Program-made: the position numbers and the translations under genes
Notes under the pieces: generated by a model
Told to the model about the DNA's origin: nothing
Seen by the model: only the letters and a program-made list of their open reading frames with translations
The model's database searches: none
Shown here: positions 6,653-8,169 of the stretch, one piece after another
How positions within the stretch are numbered: the first letter of the stretch is position 1
Layout of the letters: each line of letters begins with the position of its first letter
Source: Saprospiraceae bacterium
Lineage (GTDB): Bacteria > Bacteroidota > Bacteroidia > Chitinophagales > Saprospiraceae
DNA: 8,169 bases
Direction: 5' to 3'
NCBI GenBank assembly: GCA_025455635.1
Contig: JALOMF010000166.1
Coordinates: forward strand, 1 to 8,169

Positions 6653-7056
6653 AATTCAATTTTTAAGTTAACAAATAAATTTATCCCAAAGAACTTGTCG
6701 CTAGCTGACGACAGTAATATTGGCAAATGATGGATGGCCAAGTGCGCACGGGTGTCCATTTCCAAAAAGAAACCAGACAGCGCTCATGCCTTGGCTTGCT
6801 TGCATGGCACAGGTGCTGCCAAAAACTGAGTTTTGGCAATTGGCTTTCAACGTTCTCAAACTATTGAAAACTTGATGAAAATCGTATTTGAATGGAACAA
6901 AACAGGCTTGACGGATTGTCACGGGAATATATATTTGGTCATCAGGGCTTTTGTATCAATTCGCTTCTACCATCCGTTTGGCAAAGACAAGGCGCTAAAA
7001 TAGACAGATTTTCATAGGACTGGCAATTTTGGCTGTTAAAATTTGGTGAGCTGGCG
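6653..7056. other. Intergenic region of about 400 bp, no convincing gene
   Basis: This lies between the start of the secreted-protein gene and the stop of glycerate kinase, so it should hold the promoter of the former and the 3' end of the latter. It contains an 8-bp hairpin TGCCAAAA/TTTTGGCA (6817-6824 with 6831-6838) without a following T-run, so it is not a standard terminator. A plus-strand promoter-like site lies at 6908-6937. A 73-codon minus-strand reading frame (6701-6922) shows no recognisable protein features. I see no obvious terminator for the glycerate kinase gene. Confidence 0.6.
6908..6937 (+). promoter_or_regulatory. Bacteroidota-type promoter candidate with no plus-strand gene downstream
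   Basis: TATATTTG at 6930-6937 matches the TAnnTTTG -7 consensus of Bacteroidota exactly, and TTG at 6908-6910 lies 19 bp upstream, fitting the -33 element spacing. Transcription would start near 6945 and run into the 3' end of the minus-strand glycerate kinase gene, giving an antisense or small RNA. Chance matches in AT-rich sequence are common, so this is tentative. Confidence 0.35.
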
Positions 7057-7845
7057 CTAGTGATGGCGTAAAAGCATGGTATTCAAAAGATTATGCGACA
7101 AATATTCTAACGCCTTTTCTGTTCGGGAAATGGAGGCTTGCACAGCCTCACCAGCCAACTTGATTTGCAGGGCACTGGTCAATCCGAGAGCTTTCAGCGC
7201 AGCTTCCGAGGCGCTCACCTCCCCGCAAATGGCCACCACTGGCACATCATGCTGTTTCGCCTTGCGGCAAATGGCTCCAATCAGCTTGCCTTGGCTTGTC
7301 TGGCCATCCAAGCGGCCCTCCCCCGTGATGACGAGGTCTGCTTTTTTCACAAAAGCCTCAAAACCAATCAATTGCATCAATGTCTCTGCGCCGTTGAGCA
7401 CCTCAGCGCCCAAGAACGCCATTGCTCCGAAGCCCAGCCCGCCCGCTGCGCCAGCGCCGGGCACCTGTGAAAAATCATGGCCCAAACTACGCTCCACCAC
7501 CGCTGCGAAATGCCGCAACCCATCGTCCAGCAACCTGACCGCAGCCGCATCGGCCCCTTTTTGCGGAGCGTAAACGAAGGCAGCGCCGTTTGGGCCAAAA
7601 AGTGGATTGGTCACATCAGTCAGTAATTTCGGATTCCGGATTGCGGATTGCGGAACTTGTCCCGACATATCGGGATTGGGGGGCACGATGGCAGCGACCC
7701 TGCCCATGTTCTCACCGATGGGCGGGAGCGTTTTCCCGTTTTCATCCAAAAAACGCCAGCCCAGCGCCGAGGCCATGCCCATGCCTGCCTCGTTGGTGGC
7801 GCTGCCGCCCACGGCTAGGTAGCATTCTGTTGCACCGCTTCGCAA
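7057..7845 (-). CDS. Glycerate kinase (GarK/GlxK family), N-terminal part missing
   Basis: The family phosphorylates D-glycerate with ATP, feeding glyoxylate/glycerate carbon into glycolysis. Visible motifs, counted from the TTG at 7845 (262 residues), are YLAVGGSATNEAGMGMASAL (9-28), DVTNPLFGPNGA (77-88), the APQKGA segment (93-98), VPGAGAAGGLGFGAMAFLGA (128-147) and DLVITGEGRLDGQTSQGK (170-187). These are all hallmarks of the C-terminal two thirds. Full-length members have about 370-380 residues, so roughly 110-120 N-terminal residues, including the MADGGEGT-type region, are absent. Homology ends near 7848; upstream the frame reads seven unrelated codons to a TGA at 7870-7872. The TTG is therefore only the first available start, not a natural one, and the product is probably inactive if the junction is real. 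A repeat-derived peptide (about residues 57-73) lies in a variable region before DVTNP. Confidence 0.85.
   Translation of the reverse strand: MRSGATECYLAVGGSATNEAGMGMASALGWRFLDENGKTLPPIGENMGRVAAIVPPNPDMSGQVPQSAIRNPKLLTDVTNPLFGPNGAAFVYAPQKGADAAAVRLLDDGLRHFAAVVERSLGHDFSQVPGAGAAGGLGFGAMAFLGAEVLNGAETLMQLIGFEAFVKKADLVITGEGRLDGQTSQGKLIGAICRKAKQHDVPVVAICGEVSASEAALKALGLTSALQIKLAGEAVQASISRTEKALEYLSHNLLNTMLLRHH
7624..7675 (-). repeat. Heptamer array plus palindrome inside the glycerate kinase frame
   Basis: On the plus strand, GGATTCC (7631), GGATTGC (7638) and GGATTGC (7645) form a 7-bp tandem array, with a degenerate unit at 7624 and a partial one at 7652. It is followed by the palindrome TCCCGA (7660-7665), CATA, TCGGGA (7670-7675). 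Read on the minus strand, this encodes NPDMSGQVPQSAIRNPK in frame. The SAIRNP-type heptapeptide is what a GCAATCC-like 7-bp array yields when translated. The array-plus-hairpin layout resembles the two intergenic terminator regions. Confidence 0.75.
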
Positions 7846-7849
7846 TACA

Positions 7850-8169
7850 GTGGTTACCTGGAACCTCCATCAAAACCCGAATTTGTCGGCCAAACACGCA
7901 ATGGAACCACGTAAACATCACTCAAGCAAATAAGGAGGCCAAAAGCCAACTGACTGCCCATCAAACCAGTTTGATGGCACCACATCGACGGAATTACCCT
8001 CAGTAAATTCCACGACCACAAACTCCATTTTTGCACAATCTGAGATGTTCACACTTTCAACAGAACATACCAGTGAAAACAAAAAAGAATATTGTTGCAA
8101 TAATCAGTGAGTGGCGACTCTTGCTGCTTGCGGTGCGCTCGGCACGCAGCGACGGCACCATGGCACTCG
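7850..8169. other. Foreign-looking segment with no bacterial gene recognised
   Basis: Glycerate kinase homology stops at about 7850 and the following 320 bp cannot be assigned to it in any frame. GC over 7861-8160 is about 46%, against about 60% in the adjacent kinase coding sequence. The minus-strand ORF 8028-7918 (36 codons; ATG in the context AAAAATGGAG, Kozak-like) contains FVVVEF, VDVVPSNWF and FWPPY. From memory, these resemble the N-terminal motif of metazoan DUF4806-type and transposon-associated proteins rather than anything bacterial. A neighbouring frame stays open from 8036 to 7854. The last 45 bp are GC-rich and unassigned. This may be a misassembly joint, eukaryotic contamination or an insertion; I cannot tell which from the sequence alone. 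Confidence 0.4.

Noticed and set aside
6817..6838. Hairpin TGCCAAAA/TTTTGGCA as a terminator for glycerate kinase
   Set aside because: No T-run follows on either strand and it is about 220 bp after the stop; structure alone is insufficient.
6701..6922. 73-codon minus-strand ORF in the intergenic region
   Set aside because: It lacks recognisable domains, a signal peptide or a convincing start context, and overlaps the promoter-like site and a hairpin; chance open frame.
7076..7573. 165-codon plus-strand ORF opposite glycerate kinase
   Set aside because: Antisense of well-conserved kinase motifs in GC-rich sequence; proline/serine/alanine-rich translation typical of a shadow frame.

Overview
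The window reads as a fragment of a Bacteroidota chromosome, possibly Saprospiria-like, though that rank is only an impression. The supporting evidence is a secreted protein with a type IX secretion system (T9SS) C-terminal sorting domain, a TPR/PD40/CRD/OmpA protein of the PorE architecture, AT-rich leaders without Shine-Dalgarno sequences, and one close match to the TTG-N19-TAnnTTTG promoter of this phylum. The first gene is cut by the left edge, and the right end looks foreign. This may therefore be a short, possibly metagenomic, contig.

Layout. Bases 1-2415 (+) hold the 3' 804 codons of an OmpA-family envelope protein. A strong hairpin terminator follows, flanked by inverted arrays of 7-bp repeats. 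Then comes cytidylate kinase, cmk (+, to 3269), whose annotated start is uncertain because a repeat array abuts it. Bases 3270-3397 hold a bidirectional terminator shared by the convergent neighbours, again flanked by inverted 7-bp repeats. Bases 3398-6652 (-) encode a 1084-residue secreted multidomain protein (signal peptide, PA, PPC-like, E-set/CBM-like, LamG-like, two more PPC-like, a second E-set/CBM-like, T9SS sorting domain). Bases 6653-7056 contain no convincing gene. Bases 7057-7845 (-) hold the C-terminal two thirds of a glycerate kinase. Its N-terminal coding region is missing, and bases ~7850-8169 are lower in GC, carry no recognisable bacterial gene, and include a short ORF that looks metazoan rather than bacterial.

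Functional picture. The OmpA/PD40 protein and the sorting-domain protein both belong to the outer-envelope/T9SS world: the first resembles a periplasmic peptidoglycan-anchored T9SS component, the second a cargo. Cmk is housekeeping (CMP/dCMP phosphorylation), and glycerate kinase feeds glycerate into glycolysis. There is no sign of an operon joining the four genes.

The most interesting signals are non-coding. Two intergenic terminators are each bracketed by inverted heptamer arrays with the same number of units on both sides (5/5 and 2/2). A third heptamer array next to a palindrome lies in frame inside the glycerate kinase gene. The abrupt end of glycerate kinase homology at about 7850 is the other point to check, as either an assembly chimera or a real disruption. 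I did not find an evident new defence or enzymatic system.
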